A stretch of DNA of 7,262 nt from an uncultured Ruminococcus sp. (GTDB lineage Bacteria; Bacillota; Clostridia; Oscillospirales; Ruminococcaceae): positions 1 through 7,262 of the forward strand of contig CAMNAY010000081.1 in assembly GCA_946531975.1 (NCBI GenBank), read 5' to 3'. The notes below the pieces were generated by a model. That model saw only the letters and a program-made list of their open reading frames with translations, was not told the DNA's origin and searched no databases. Position 1 is the first letter of the stretch. Each line of letters begins with the position of its first letter. Both the position numbers and the translations under genes were made by a program. Of this stretch, positions 7,257-7,262 are shown one piece after another.

Positions 7257-7262
7257 ATCCGG

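Overview
This window looks like chromosomal DNA from a fairly GC-rich Firmicute, most likely a clostridial gut-type bacterium of the Ruminococcaceae/Oscillospiraceae. That placement is inferred from the SMC and FtsY protein sequences, the adjacent smc-ftsY order typical of Firmicutes, and strong AGGAG-type ribosome binding sites; no marker in the window fixes the genus.

All four genes are on the minus strand, so transcription runs from high to low coordinates. In that order they are: a small membrane-anchored exported protein of unknown function (7256-6507); a predicted lipoprotein with a C-terminal alpha/beta-hydrolase (esterase family) domain (6486-4960); the full-length chromosome condensation ATPase Smc (4895-1338); and the signal recognition particle receptor FtsY (1287 to the left edge, C-terminus not reached). 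The gaps are only 20, 64 and 50 bases, each later gene has its own ribosome binding site, and no convincing terminator separates them, so the four could be co-transcribed. There is no gene-free stretch over 300 bases, and I saw no tRNA, rRNA, insertion sequence, CRISPR array, riboswitch or convincing promoter.

Smc and FtsY are core housekeeping proteins: Smc works with ScpA/ScpB to organise newly replicated chromosomes, and FtsY receives Ffh/SRP-bound ribosomes at the membrane. The two upstream exported proteins have no obvious functional tie to them and occupy the place where rnc (RNase III) often sits in related genomes.

The most unusual feature is in FtsY. Its GTPase (NG) core starts almost at the N-terminus and is followed by at least 129 residues of Glu/Ala/Pro-rich acidic tail, still open at the window edge. 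Classical long FtsY proteins carry an acidic region at the opposite, N-terminal end. Next in interest is the esterase lipoprotein, which has about 235 residues of unrecognised sequence before its catalytic domain. Apart from these the window is ordinary, and I see no evidence of a dedicated new multi-gene system.
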